A program made the position numbers and the translations under genes. A stretch of DNA of 64,000 nt from Xiphophorus maculatus (Eukaryota > Chordata > Actinopteri > Cyprinodontiformes > Poeciliidae), in the NCBI RefSeq assembly GCF_002775205.1, contig NC_036457.1, forward strand, positions 9,586,996 through 9,650,995. The letters run 5' to 3'. The notes under the pieces were generated by a model. That model did no database searches. It was not told the DNA's origin and saw nothing but the letters and a program-made list of their open reading frames with translations. Shown piece after piece: positions 45,896 to 58,621 of this stretch. Position 1 is the first letter of the stretch. Every line of letters begins with the position of its first letter.

Positions 45896-46194
45896 TTTCA
45901 GAGTAAGCAGCACTTTGCTCCAAACAGTAAAACAAAAACTGCATCTCAATTCATCTGATATCTCCTCATGTTTTATATGAGTTGAATATGTCCTACAAGG
46001 ACTGCTCTCTCCCCCTCGTGGACTGCTGGTTTAAAAGGTCGACAGCTTTCCAAGGATTTTCTGCCACATTGGGGAGAGGATCAAACATCCTTCCTTTGCG
46101 GGTGATTAGTGCCCTCTAGTGGAGGAAAGTTTATAACATTTTTTTTACACCAAGTTTAAACCAGGTTGTTTTGTTTTTTTTTCAAATTTGAGTG

Positions 46195-46619
46195 TTGTTC
46201 AAACATGAGGAAGTGCATGATTGTGAAGTGAAAAGAAATGATGCAAAGTTTTCATTATTTGTTTTCACAACCAGAAATCTGGAAAACATTACAAGTATTA
46301 CAAGTATAGACTGGGCTTTTGCATTAGCTGCACATTAGAACCTACAGCGCTTTGGCCAATGGCTTTTTTGTTCTTTAATCTAATTTATAAATGAAAGTGA
46401 CTTGGCATTCTAGGGGCTAAATACAAATGCATACATTAGACATTTCAGATTTCTATTTGTTTGAAACAATTTAGCCCCTGCATCATTGTCCTTCTATCTC
46501 ACAATTATGCTCTGCTTTTCCTTTGTCTACCATATGAACACCAGTAAAATACACCTAGAGTTGTGGTCGTCTCATAACCAAACTGTTAAAAGTTTTAAGA
46601 GGGTGTGAAAGGCACTTTA
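46195..46619. mobile_element. Tc1-derived MITE with both termini
   Basis: Left-terminus-like sequence (GATTGTGAAGTGAAAAGAAA) is followed after a short interior by right-terminus-like sequence (GGGGCTAAATACAAATGCAT, then CACAATTATGCTCTGC and AAGAGGGTGTGAAAGGCACT, ending in TA). It is a deletion derivative that lacks transposase. Confidence 0.65.
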
Positions 46620-47340
46620 ATGTAAAGAATCTGAATTCAACTTTATTGGAATGAACACAACTAAAGTTATCATTTCTACACTTTACCGTAATCTGTAGTA
46701 ATAGTTTTAGTTGAATTATACTATAAAAAGCTAAACAGTAATTTCAAACTGAAAAGCTTTGAACAAAGTGGTTTACACTTCAGGAATTGTACAATTTCAT
46801 GGAAAAACAATGCAGGGCAGAAATATGATACACATTTGGATGCAAATACCTGTTTTGATCATTTATTTGTATAAAACAAGGGCTATTTAGGTAATGTATT
46901 GCATTGAAACATGTGATATTTCACTGCAGTATATCTTTCTTGATGGCTGTGCACAGAACAAGACCTACAGCAATACTTATTCCAACTTCTAAGATCAGTT
47001 TGGATTTTTAGTAAACATAACATGCAGAAGAAAGTAATAGTACTGGGAGAAATCCCAGACAAGACAATTCCACAGAAAGTTCAACATAACTTTTTTATTT
47101 GAAATAGTTATTAGTGATGTAAGAGCCAAATTGTATTTCATCTTCCTTTTAAAGTGTTGGTCTATGTTTAACTGTTACTCTATTTTCATATGATTAAATA
47201 ACTTTGTTTTTCACGGCATAAATGCCCTGTGTTGGTGAATACATGAACAAATTAAAATAAGAAAAAAGACATATTCCCTGTGTTTTGTTATTAATAATTT
47301 GTGACCATCTGGTACAGTAGTTGTTTTCAATTTATCCCTT

Positions 47341-47621
47341 TTTGCCTGTAGGTGGCAGCAGAGATCAAGAAGTTCCTCAGGTGTTATTATTGTCCAACCA
47401 GGGATGAGGTCATCCTAGTGCAGCACTACAGCTTGGCCCTGCGAGCTTTGATAGCATCTACTCGATCTAGACTAAGAGCCTTATGTAAGAACAGATCAAG
47501 CCGGCCAACCAGCCAGATTCTTGGAACAAGCACCAACATACCAGACAGTATCTGTGATCTCACTAGATTTAAACGACGATGCGGATGTGAAAAGATACAA
47601 GCTTCTTTAAATTGTGCTTGA
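47341..47621 (+). other. unexplained acceptor-like site with a 90-codon open frame
   Basis: A good acceptor (TTTTTGCCTGTAG at about 47340-47351) leads into an open frame to 47621 whose first codon is GTG. The translation is rich in Arg, Ser and Cys and shows no family I recognise. It could be an unannotated terminal exon, part of a repeat, or chance. Confidence 0.12.
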
Positions 47622-48099
47622 ATCAGATGTGAGTCTACACTGCACCATACCTTTCAGTTAAAGGAAAATCCATTACGTCCTATGCTATGGACCCCTTTTA
47701 TCCAATTGGTGCATTACGTTGGTCAGAGGGGAGATGGACGCCATTCATCGTCATTGTCTTAAATGGATTATCCCCTCCGGTTTACAAGACTGTTCATAGT
47801 CTCAATCCACACATCCCAGCAGGAAAATACCACCTTGTCCTATTACCTAAACCACACACTATACTGATGTGAGTCATTGCCCTGATAGCTGTCTGTCAAG
47901 TTTTTGTTGGATTATCTCTTCTTTGAGGGTCTTTGGACTGGAAGAGGTTTTAATTTAATTTTCATTGGATTGTTTTGTTCTTTCATCCAATATAATCAGA
48001 TTCCTTTGATTTATCTGATACCACAAGCTGCAGCGCCCTGCTTCAGTATTCATGCATTAAGAATGCAAAGTAATATGTTCTTTAAGTAAAAATGTCAAA

Positions 48100-48660
48100 T
48101 AGTTTGTGCATTTGTATTCAACCCCTTTTTACACAGAAAGCCCTGATCAAAAACCGTTGCAACAAATTGCCTTGAAAAGTTTAATTAGTACTTTTAATCT
48201 TTATAAATCCTGTTCTGTGGAAGATTGAGATTTGTAAGAGAACATTAGTGAACAGAAAGCATTCTGAAAAAACTCAACGTTCAGTCTAGTATGTGAAAAT
48301 GGAAATGTAATCCATAAAGACACTGTTCTACTTACAGAGGCTCATGGTACTGTGGAGGAGCTGTAGAGATCTACTGCTGCTCAGGTGGGAGAATCTATTG
48401 ATTAGACAACTAGTTGTACTCTTCACAAATAAAAGACACAAACTTCTGTGCAGGTTGCATTTTCTTTCATTGAGTGAAAGTGAGATCCAATAAAAATCTA
48501 GGATTTCGCCATGAAAATATCATCTCCATGGTAAAGCATAGTGATGGCAGCATCACTTCCTTTTCCCTGCAGAAGGAAGTTGGATAGGAATAAAGGCAAT
48601 GGACCTTTACCGCACAGCTTTTACTCACCTGAAAGTTTGTAAAAGTACATGTGGGAAACA
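48100..48660 (+). mobile_element. decayed Tc1/mariner-like element
   Basis: Begins GTGCATTTGTATTCAACCCC, includes GAGAACATTAGTGAACAGAA and AGCTCAGGTGGGAGAATC-like segments (near 48385) and a GATGGCAGCATCACTTCC stretch. These follow the order of a fish Tc1 copy on the plus strand, shortened by deletions and broken by stops. Confidence 0.7.
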
Positions 48661-49359
48661 TTTGTCAGTGTTTAATTCCATTCCTTTGTGCATTTAGACA
48701 CAAACTCGCTTGCAAACATTTTAACATATCAGTGCTCAGTTGCTCTGCAGAAGCCTGTCAGCTTTCCTCCTTGATGTGAACAAGAACCGTCTCTCATCAT
48801 CTCTGCATGGAGTTTTTCCTATATATAAAGAGTTATGACTCTTCACCAATGCACCAACATGTTGAGTGATGGTGAAAAACAGTAGTAGTGTGAAACCTAT
48901 TTTCAATGTTTTTATTAAGCCATTTTTAAAATTTGGTTGATATTATACAGGCGATGATAATCTGAGAAAGTAAGAGAACTAATATAATGCATATTATGCA
49001 AGATTTGTGAAAATAATCGTGATCAGCTGCGCATTCCTGCACAAAAGCGGCGAGAACGCGCATCGTGCACATCACTCAAGCAGGAGACAAAGAGGATGAC
49101 GGAGGATGTTATGATTCAGTCAAGGTGGAGAAAAGGGAGTTAGGAGAAGAGTTGACCATCAACTTACCCATCCTGATTTTTCCTCTATATTTCGGGTTAA
49201 TAACTGGGGTGACGTAATTATTTTTGGACTCCAGTAGGGGGCGTGGTCAGATCATCGTGACAGGCATGATTGACAGCGTGGATCTCTCATTAAAGGCAAC
49301 ATGCACGAAATCGTGAGCACCCATAGTCTTGAATGTTTTCCCAGAGGATTTATTTTAGA

Positions 49360-50200
49360 TTATTCTTTTTAAAATAAACTAAAAATCGTGGTGTGCATTT
49401 GTATTTAATGCCCTCTACTTTGACAGCACTAAATATTAATCAGTCTAATCAACTGGCTTAAGATGTCATCTAAATACAAATTTTATATTACTTGTGTGTA
49501 ATTTTGTCTCGGAATGACCACAGCTAACATTTCAGAAGGTATTTTGGAGAGCAATAGTGAACAACCAGCATCATGAAGGCCAGGTTATCAAACAGTATTC
49601 CAAGCTTCGAATATCTCACAAAGGACCATTTAGTCCATCATCTGAGAATTGAATAAAGCACAACTACAAATCTACAAAGAATAAATTGCAAGCTGGGAAG
49701 GGAGAGCAGCAATCTGTGAGACAATCAAGTGGCTTATGCTTACTCTGGAGGAGTTGCAGAGAACCACAGTGATGGAATCTCTTTAGAAGACTATCATTCA
49801 AAAAATCTGGCAAGAGGAGTGCCATTGTTAAAGGAAAGCCTTAAGAAATTAGTCCGAGCTATGTGTAGGAGAACACATACCACCTTGACCTGAACTTTGT
49901 TGCCTACCTGCAAAACTCAAAGAGCTGCTGAAAATTAAGAGTGCTCAGTACAATCCTGAGAGGGCTCATTCTATGGGAATACTTTTCTTCACCGACAACA
50001 ATGACCCATTCAGAGTCAATGGAAAGAAACATGGAGCTAAATATAAATAAACCCTAGAAGGAAAACCTGCTGGAGGCTGTAAAAAGTGTGAGACTAGGGT
50101 AGAGGTTGAACTTCCAACTGAACAATGAAAATAAATATTCAGTCAGAACTTTAATGAAAGGGTGTGGATCAAAACTTATGCGTGTCTTATGCCTCTATTG
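49360..50200 (+). mobile_element. second decayed Tc1/mariner-like element
   Basis: The same family and orientation as the copy at 48100: GTGGTGTGCATTTGTATT, then GAACAACCAGCATCATGAAG, CTCTGGAGGAGTTGCAGAG, GGAGTGCCATTGTTAAAGG and a late piece (CCAACTGAACAATGAAAAT). Deletions and stops show that it is inactive. Confidence 0.7.
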
Positions 50201-50669
50201 TCTTCTGCCAATTTTAAGGTTGTATTCGGTAGAGCGTTTCCACTAGTTGCTCTCTCACTGCAGGCGGGGTAAAACTCAAATACCTAAAATGGCCTCATAT
50301 GACGACAAACCTGATGCACTAGTATGTCTCATATTTGCCGTAAGCAGTGACATTTTTCTGTCCTCCAATCAATGGACTGTTGTGTGACTTCAGTCACTCC
50401 ACCTTAACCATAATAATGACCTAAGGACCTACAACTGAAGGAGGTCCAGGTATAAGTTGGTTGTATGGGCCACTTTCACAATGGAAACAGACAAAATAGA
50501 GTACCGAACTTCACCAACCCATGCTGCACCGCTCAGTGTAAATAAGGCTTTAGAGTTCCACAATCAAAGTACAGATTTTAATTCAATTAAGGTTCTGTGG
50601 GAAAACGTCAACATTTTTGTTCTCTGAAGTTGTCCATTAAATCTTACTAATAAAAAAGTCTCCCTATCT

Positions 50670-50705
50670 CACACACACACACACACGTATATATATATAT
50701 ATATA
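50670..50705. repeat. compound CA / TA microsatellite
   Basis: Eight CA units followed by about nine TA units. It lies roughly 1 kb upstream of the foxo3 start codon. Confidence 0.9.
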
Positions 50706-50849
50706 ATAAAAAAGATCTGAGAAGCATTTATTAGTAGAATAAGATAGTATCAGTGATCATGTCAGAATTACACAGGACCAATCCATCACTGTAACTATCT
50801 TTAAAAATAGCTTCTTCTTTTTTTTTCTTTATGTTCCGCGGCTGTTATG

Positions 50850-51263
50850 ACTCCGTTTCTGTCTGAACATATCTCCAACATGTCAGGACGTATTCCAGCG
50901 CTCCTCCTGCGCGCAGAGTACTGCTCAGCAGGGCTGTAATATCTCTTTAAAAGGCCGATCCCCCATGCGCAAGATCCAGGGGGCTGGTCCTTGATCGACT
51001 TGCATGCGTGTGTGTGAGCGTATGTAGGGGTGCGCGTGTGTGTATGTGTGTAAGGCTGCGTGAAGAGCAAATCGAGATACAGTAGTAACCCAGAGTGAGG
51101 TGGCAGTCTTATTCCACATCGACCTGTCCATGCACACATCTTTATCTGAGTCCATATCTGTTCGGAGTGGACGAGAAGCGGTTCGGCATGGCTTCAGAAC
51201 GTGGCTGTGGACAATCTGGGATCTGATCTGATCTGTTCTTTGTGTGGAGACTGGCTGCACAAG
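50850..51263 (+). promoter_or_regulatory. foxo3: foxo3 promoter region and candidate 5' noncoding exon
   Basis: GC rises upstream of foxo3. A donor-like AAG|GTAATT at 51263/51264 and an acceptor-like TTCAACAG|GCG at 51515/51516 could remove a 252-nt intron in the 5' UTR; human FOXO3 also has transcripts with a noncoding first exon. The transcription start is not defined by sequence alone. Confidence 0.35.
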
Positions 51264-51515
51264 GTAATTCATGTAAGGTGTTTGAAGGGGTATTATTATC
51301 CAGAATATATTTCTGCACTTGATCGCCTGTAGGTCGATTCAGATATAGCGGCAGTCTTAGAAGACTTGCAGCAGTGAATCTGTCGGAGATCTGACAACAT
51401 TTAAACTCTGTTGGTTATTTATAAGAGGGCATTTATTTGTAGATAGGACTCTTTAGAAGTTTATTGTTTTCAATATGACAACTAATCTTAGTCTGTTTCT
51501 TCATACCTTCAACAG

Positions 51516-51686
51516 GCGTTCATTTCTGAGTGTATTTCTGCTCTGCTGGGACTTCGCTGGGGTTGAATAGCAACAAAGGACGGGAGCGCGCATTCATGGG
51601 ACGCGACTTTGACAGCTCTCCGTCTGTTCTCGTATAACTTTATCAGCAGTCAGCAAGGGGCCAGATTGTGTCTGGAGCCGGAGATA
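51516..51686 (+). other. foxo3: foxo3 5' UTR (predicted)
   Basis: Sequence between the candidate acceptor and the start codon. It contains an upstream ATG frame at 51596-51637 (annotated separately). Confidence 0.45.
51596..51637 (+). other. upstream ORF in the foxo3 5' UTR
   Basis: ATG at 51596 opens a 13-codon frame that ends with TAA at 51635-51637, 49 bases before the foxo3 start codon. It is in a different frame from foxo3. Such short uORFs can lower translation of the main frame and ease it under stress. Confidence 0.5.
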
Positions 51687-52244
51687 ATGGCCGAGGCTCC
51701 GCTCCCCGACACGCTCCCGGACTTGGACGTGGTCATTGACCCGGACTTTGAGCCCCAGAAGCGGCCCCGGTCTTGCACCTGGCCGCTGCCGCGACCGGAC
51801 TCCAGCGCGGTGAAACCGGAGAGCACCGAGGCGGATATCATACCCGAGGAGGAGGATGACGAGGAGGACAGCGCAACCCCCACGGCAATCACTGTCAATG
51901 GCTCCGCTGCGGCGACGGAGGACCAGAGCAGTAACAGCCCCATTACCGACGGTGCGTTCCCCTCCCCCGGCCATGACAGCGGAGGCTCCCCGCTCTCCAC
52001 GCACTCACCGACGGCCACCTCCGGCGCCCTGACTCCGAGCGGCTTGCCTGCAGCGCAGACCCCGAGGAAGGCATCATCCCGCCGTAACGCCTGGGGCAAC
52101 CTCTCCTACGCCGACCTGATCACCAAAGCCATCGAGAGCTCACCAGAGAAGAGACTGACTCTGTCCCAGATCTATGACTGGATGGTGAGATCCATCCCCT
52201 ACTTTAAGGACAAAGGCGACAGCAACAGCTCTGCAGGATGGAAG
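51687..52244 (+). CDS. foxo3: forkhead box O3 (FOXO3), first coding exon, partial gene
   Basis: FOXO3 is a forkhead transcription factor that activates stress-resistance, cell-cycle-arrest and apoptosis genes when insulin/AKT signalling is low, and is exported from the nucleus when phosphorylated by AKT. This exon gives residues 1-186. The AKT site RPRSCTW is present, with Thr31 matching human Thr32. An acidic run EEEDDEED lies at 54-61. The forkhead domain begins near Arg132 ([18 protein letters not shown]) and includes [10 protein letters not shown] and [18 protein letters not shown]. The exon ends at Lys186 with donor GTAAGA, exactly where vertebrate FOXO genes split the forkhead domain. 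The start was chosen at the ATG in GATAATGGCC; the open frame runs further upstream but has no earlier ATG. The remaining exon lies outside the window. Teleosts have two foxo3 copies; which one this is cannot be decided here. Confidence 0.95.
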
Positions 52245-55197
52245 GTAAGAGCCATTCCTGTGCCCACCCGGTACCCCTCCTTCCTCCATCAAAACAAAAA
52301 CAAAAAGCATGTGGTTTGTTGTGAACCCACTGATATGCTGACGCACAAGCAGACAGTCATACGCATCCAATTATACCATCCCAGTTCAGGTTTTACTAGC
52401 GAGTATTTGAAAAGTATGTCACTCATTTGCAACTATCAATTACCTCAAATAATATTCTTATCAAATCCTCCACATTCTGATATTTGCCCTTTAGGCGCAT
52501 CCAAATGAGTTACAATGACACAGAGAACATTAATTACTTAGTAATTCATTCGAAATGTTAAACGACTATATTATAAAGCCTCATTGAACCGAATTATGTG
52601 TCAGGCATTTGTTAACTCTGATAATTATAGTTTATAGAGAGTTATATTTAAAAAGAAAATGTTTTCCCAGAAAAGCAGATTGCATAAGATAAGTAAAAAT
52701 TGATGCCATGGCCATTAAATCTGCTATTGGCACTTTTAGCAGTGTGGACAGATGTCAAGACCTGATGGAAAATGAAATTAGCATCACCTTACAGGTTGAA
52801 GTGCTCTATCATTTTCTGATAAACAGATGCACATAATTTGCTTAATATTTCAGTTAAGATTGGTTATAGGAATGTCCCCTTAGCACTTTTTCCTTCCACT
52901 CAACCTTCCATTTATATGTATAGCTGCAGGACTATGTGTCCCGCCAACTTCTTAAGCAATGAGCTGTTGTGACTTAACCTCAATGTGGCAAGTGGCAGTG
53001 ACTGTCTGATGGACATCTGGCAAGTCAGCAGTGTGACACATGATTGTATAGATCATAGCACGATCATAATATTACATTTCTTTACTCAGGTTCCTTTTCA
53101 TTGGCCAAACATAATATTTATGTTTTCTGAGGAGCATTTTTGGTTTTCATAAGCTGAAATAACCAAATAAATGCTAGAAATATTTACTAAGTGTGAAGTA
53201 ATAGTTAAATGTTCTGTGGATTTTAGTATTTATAGTGAATTACTAAAATAAAATCCTTTTTTTGTTCATATTATATTTTTTTAGACAAACCCATACCAAC
53301 TGTACAAACATATCTTCATTATATATGTGGCTTGTGTGACATTTCTAGTTTTCTTCACTCTAAAAACTGCCAAATAATATTCTGGTTTGCACTGACTCTG
53401 GTTATACTTCATTATCAAATAAAAAAATTACAAATCAAGAAGGAAAATTGAGTGAGAACTACATAAAGGTTTAAGTTAGCATCATTAATGACCCCTAAAT
53501 GAAAAATACTTATTTCATAATGCAGATAACTTGCCCAAAAATCAAGAGACATTTAATAGATTTTGCAAAATGGCTCTTTTAATCCTTCAGATGCCTGCTG
53601 TCATTTTATAACAGGGTTGTACAACATCTGATTTTGCTTTAAGTGCTACAACTGGAGCGAACAAATGTCATAACCGGTTTGTCTGGAAACACGGTGGCCT
53701 ATTTTGAGTGTTGCAATCTGGTTTTAAGATGCTCGCAGAATGATACAGTTACATAAGTTTGCTCCCGAACAGCAGCTAATCTATTAATGGTCCAAGAAAG
53801 CCGACTGTAAACAAAATGATTTAGCGGGAAAAGCTGCGTGGAAAAAATGTGAACTCTGAAAGCCCCTTTTCTTTATGTGTGGTTCAGCATGGGGATTATT
53901 TAACTATTTTTGTTGGAGACACCTTCTGGCTCTGTTGTTTGTGTTATAAAAATTAACTTTCCACCACGTATCTGTAAGGACACCAGCTTTGGTCTGCTTC
54001 CCGTTTGTTATGTAAACCTTGGCAGCGACCTATCAGAGTCTTAGACTAGGTAGGTGACAGCCAAGCTTGCTGATACTAGCATGAGGGAATTACATAACCA
54101 CAGGTTGGCCCTGGGGGTTAGGTTAAAGGACTTGATCTGATCAACACTAACATTTGGACCTGCAAATAAAATTGCGGCACAGGCACAAAAGACCAGAGAG
54201 CTGAGATTAACACACATCAGAAGTCAAAAGTGTCGCCCCATGGTGTTATGGGGGCTCTTCATCCATATTTTTCAGGGCTTCTCAGGTTTTGGTTATGTGA
54301 TATGCTCCAGTAAGAAGCAAAGAAGGCTATGGGTGTAGCCCCCACCTCCATGTCAAGGCCGGGTTCACTGTCAACATGCAGGCTTGTTACTCCAGGAATT
54401 TGGGGCATGAAGGCCAAGCTGTCAGTGGTATAGTGTTACTCGTGGCCTGTCTGTAAATCATAGCTGGAGATCGCAGCTTGAGAATGTTTCTTGGATTCTT
54501 TTCAGGACAGGCTCTCTCCAACCTAGAGCAAAAATGAAATACATAAAGTAAAGACAGACTTTAAAGCTTTAATTTCATTTTTGGTGACTCTGAATTCTCA
54601 CCTCTACGGAGACCCAGGGTTTGAACGCCTACAGTTTCACATAGTCAGGGCACCTTTGTTGAAGAGATTTGCTGAACAAATCCTGGTAATCCCCCTGGGT
54701 TCTCTGCTGCAGGATCACAGCCACGTCATCCTCCTTCATATCAGTCAGTTAACCATCAGCCCAGACAGAAGTAGGTTAAGACTGCCAGCCATAAGACTTT
54801 TATCACCTAACATGGATATGTTTCAAATAGACTTGGTCACTCCCTTGTTGTCACACAACAGGGAACAAAATGTGCAGAGCAAGATGAGCACCACATTTGT
54901 TTTAATGTCATAATGAGCTTTTCCAATGACAAGGTTTGCTGTTTTTATTCTTGCTGTTCTTGTTTGGGTGATTTGCCTTTCAACAGGTGAGAAGAGATGG
55001 TAGGTGGTTCATGTGTCTTATCCTCATGCAAAACGGTTAAAATTGATTGGACTATATGTCTGATCTGAAAACAGGATTCCAAAATGATAGGGAAAAATCG
55101 GGAATTTCACTTAAAATTCAAAGAGGAAAAATAAACTTAGATATAGAAAATATTTGTATTTACAGACTTTGTGATTTTATTCCTTGTGATTTAAAAG

Positions 55198-55237
55198 ATC
55201 CATCCATCCATCCATCCATCCATCCATCCATCCATCC
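55198..55237. repeat. (ATCC)10 tetranucleotide microsatellite
   Basis: Ten perfect ATCC units in foxo3 intron 1. This motif is a frequent fish microsatellite. Confidence 0.95.
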
Positions 55238-57911
55238 AATGTGGAACTATCCTTTTGTATTGACTCTCAAAAAATAGGCAAATTATTGGAATAATGTCAA
55301 AAAGCTAGTAAAGAAACTCCCTGTAGAGTCATGAGTTTTGATCTGCTAAACTGTTTTATTTGAGAAGCTGAAGAATCCTTTACAGACCGCACAATAAACT
55401 AACACATAAAACACTGAGTGCTTTCATAAAAAGAGATTAGGTGCACCTGTCTGGATGCGTGTGCAGTGGTTGGTGTATTCGTTCATGTGGGAGCGTGGGA
55501 TTCCTCCTGACTGCAGCAGACCTCGTGCTTTAGTGTTACTTAATCCTGCTCTAACAGGCTCTCTGTGGCCAACCACTGCAGGCCAAGACCTGGTCATGTC
55601 ATACTTAAGGTAAACAGTTTTCAACACAAGTGGTACAAACTGTACCGTTTTGTGTGTGTTTGTTTGCATGTGTGTGTTTAACCCTGGAATACAGTCAATA
55701 TGTTCATGCTCAGGCATGCGCGTTCTGTTTATAGCTCTTCTGTCTGGTCATGTTTGGTCTTATCACCAAGTTCATGATTGTTAAAGTCTGGCGGGGTCTG
55801 AAAATAGTTGAGCTCATAAGAGTTTTTTCCATTAGATGGCAGATATCACTAAGAACCTTTAGACTGAAAAAGGTAGATTTTTTTTTTGATGCAACTGTAA
55901 AAAAAAAACCAACGTACGCTTCACCCGCCTTCTGCCTGTTTCTGAAGGAGTATGACAACAAGATTCAGCAGGATCAGAATATCATCAGATACCATGTTGA
56001 AATTTTCTTTTCGTTTTTGTTATACAGAAATAATAGCAAAAGGGAAAATTTTGTAAATTTTACTTAACTGAAAGGATCCATTTGTAATCCACAGTGCCAT
56101 GCATGGTTGGTAGAGAATGGGACTTAAATTTAAGCGCTATGATCAACGTGAGATGACCGTCTAGTGAGAAAATTCCTTTAGTACTAAAAAAAAAAAAGAT
56201 TAGCTAGGGTACAGAGAAAAGGGAAAGTGGGGGTTGTCTATATGCATTTGCAGGTGTGCGTGCCGAATGCAATCAGAAACCCTTTCAGATCTGGCCCAGA
56301 GCCAAGTTGGAGGAGCTCAACCAAAAAGGCAATAAAAACGTGGAGAGAAAGGAGCCGAAGAGGGGAGGTGGTGCATGAAGACTGTAAAAGGAGGAGACTG
56401 AAGGAGGGGGATGAGAAGTGAAGGGCAGGGTGGAGGGATTTGGGGTAAATTAACAAGCTCTGCTTCAAATTGGTGTCTTACAACCTCCCTCTGGCTGTGA
56501 TTCCCAGCGGTGGAGTTTTTCAGGGGCGATGATTTGTACGAGCCCACCTGCTCCAGGCGGGTTCTGTTCTAGTTCTATTTTAAGTCAAAGGTTTGTTTTT
56601 CTGGTTGTGTAGGAGAGACCCTTTGCTCTAGTGAGATTTACAGGTGGATATTACTTCTGTACTCCAAAATGACATCGGAACATTACTTTCTAAGCATTTA
56701 CTGGGTACATTGCAGCACTTAAGTTTCTGGAGCTTTTCATTGTAATAAAAGGTGTTGTTTCAACTTAGTTTGTAGTTTAGAACTACGTGTTAGGTAATAG
56801 TTGGCATTGTAAATTTCAGCAGCTGTTCCAAGAGCAACAGTTCTCTTGAGCTATGACTTTTAGATAAAAGTCCTCTAAAATATGTCCAATATGAATGATA
56901 GTGATACATACGCGCAGCCGAGTTGCATTAATTTTATTTTCCCCTCTTGAATTGAAATGTGTTTTTGTTCTTCTAAGAAAAAAATGATTGTCAAAGCTTG
57001 ACAAGGAAAGAAGAAAGAAAAACATAAATATTCTGTATTTTCTTTTCCTCTTTTTGGCATCTCTGCCACCCACATCACCCTCTGCACGATCTGTTCTCCT
57101 CACAGACGCTCCTTAATTATTCAGCGCTTTCAGGATGAATTCAGATCACTGTATTAATGTTTAAGAGCTCATTTCTTGGCCGAAGGCTTACCCTCACTCA
57201 ACCTCGCCGAGTCTATCTCTCCTTCATTTTCACCACGGCCTTGTTTTTCCCTGTTTCTCTCACGCCATCTCTCATTATTTTCCTGCCAGCTCCCTCATTC
57301 ATCTGGATGTAAAACACTGTTGTGGGCTAAAAACAGGCTGTTTGCCTTTGCACAACTCTTAAACTCTCTTTTTCTGGGCTCTATTGAAAGAAGATAAATC
57401 TCAGGCTTTTTTGACTCATTGTAAAGATTGAAGGATTATCTCTCCAATGCTTCTCTTTGCACTATTTTTTGTAGGCTTCCATAATGTTTTGAAATAAATT
57501 AAATCGTCTCCAGAAATTGACTTTGCTTCAGTAGTGTGCAGACAGGATTTACTGTATAATGCGTTTCCTGTGGAGGTCTGTATGCACATGTCTCATCCGT
57601 GATAACATCAAAACAGAAACATTTGTGTCAAATTTACTGATTGCATCTTGTACACACAATGGGGGTTGCTTTTTATTTAGAAGTTGCTTTGCGTGCATTA
57701 GATGGAAAAGTGGCAGAGTAAAATTACACAAATATGGGTAAGTCGGGACCTTTATCAAAAAACTTGTGCAAGTTTTATGCATGGTTTTTAAAATCATATC
57801 AATAAGATAAGATGGCATAATTTTGCAAGGTGGTCTCTGACTTACTGCTGCAGTTTGATGAATAATCCTGTTTCTGTGGGTTTTCCACAACTTGTTGAAT
57901 CACCATTGATA

Positions 57912-57940
57912 GCTGACGGTGCTATCAAAGCACCGTCAGC
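57912..57940. repeat. 12-bp perfect inverted repeat
   Basis: Arms GCTGACGGTGCT (57912-57923) and AGCACCGTCAGC (57929-57940) are separated by five bases. The GC-rich stem would be very stable. Confidence 0.9.
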
Positions 57941-58621
57941 ATGTTTGTGCATCATCCGATTACACCCATCTCTTCCAACTGTTGCTGCACGGACGCGTTG
58001 TTCCACTCAGATAACTGAGGCAAAGTACACAACTGAAGCTGCAAAAATTTTATCAGGAGGTGAAACCAAATAAGTTTCAACAAAAATAGGCTGAAGGATA
58101 CGAGCGTACAGTATATATTTAACATGTTGCGAAAATGAGAGCGGTGGTTTGCCTGTGGCTTAGTGACCGGGATTAGATGTCCTGCTGTTTCCTTGAAAGC
58201 ATGACTTGCATTCCTTTCTGCTCTGATCTTGCTGTGGAGGTGACCCTAAACTTTGACCTTCCTAGAAAAAAAAGATAGATAAATGTTTTTTTTTCTTTAG
58301 CAAAGCCAATAATTTAGGATGAGAAGTAGCTCTAGCTAAATGGAGACCCACGCTGTAGACATATTGCTTTAGACCTTAAGTCTGTGTGACTGTTGTTGTA
58401 AATTAAAATGAAAGCAGTAATTACACGTCTCCTGCAAAGCAAAGTTTGCTCAGTTAAGATAGAATGGCTTGGAGTAAGTTTTAAGCCTTTGGGTTTCTTT
58501 CAATTTTTGTTTTGCCATTAAAAACCACTCTCATAAAGTCATCAAGATCACTTTTTCCTCAACATGGAATTTTCATTTAGTGAATAAAGTCTCTTTTTAT
58601 ATTACTGTTTAAGGGCTGGTT

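Larger units (their letters stand above)
45596..51200. other. afg1l 3' UTR and repeat-rich region before foxo3
   Basis: The afg1l 3' UTR must start here, but no canonical AATAAA lies in its first 2 kb, so its end is unassigned. The region is packed with mobile-element remnants (annotated separately): a MITE at 45697-45895, a Tc1-derived MITE at 46195-46619 and two Tc1 fossils at 48100-48660 and 49360-50200. A block at 49010-49330 has higher GC and no assignment. Confidence 0.6.

Noticed and set aside
51609..51686. N-terminal extension of the foxo3 frame by 26 residues
   Set aside because: The extension would have to start at TTG, not ATG. The ATG at 51687 gives the family N-terminus MAEAPLPD, so the extension is 5' UTR.
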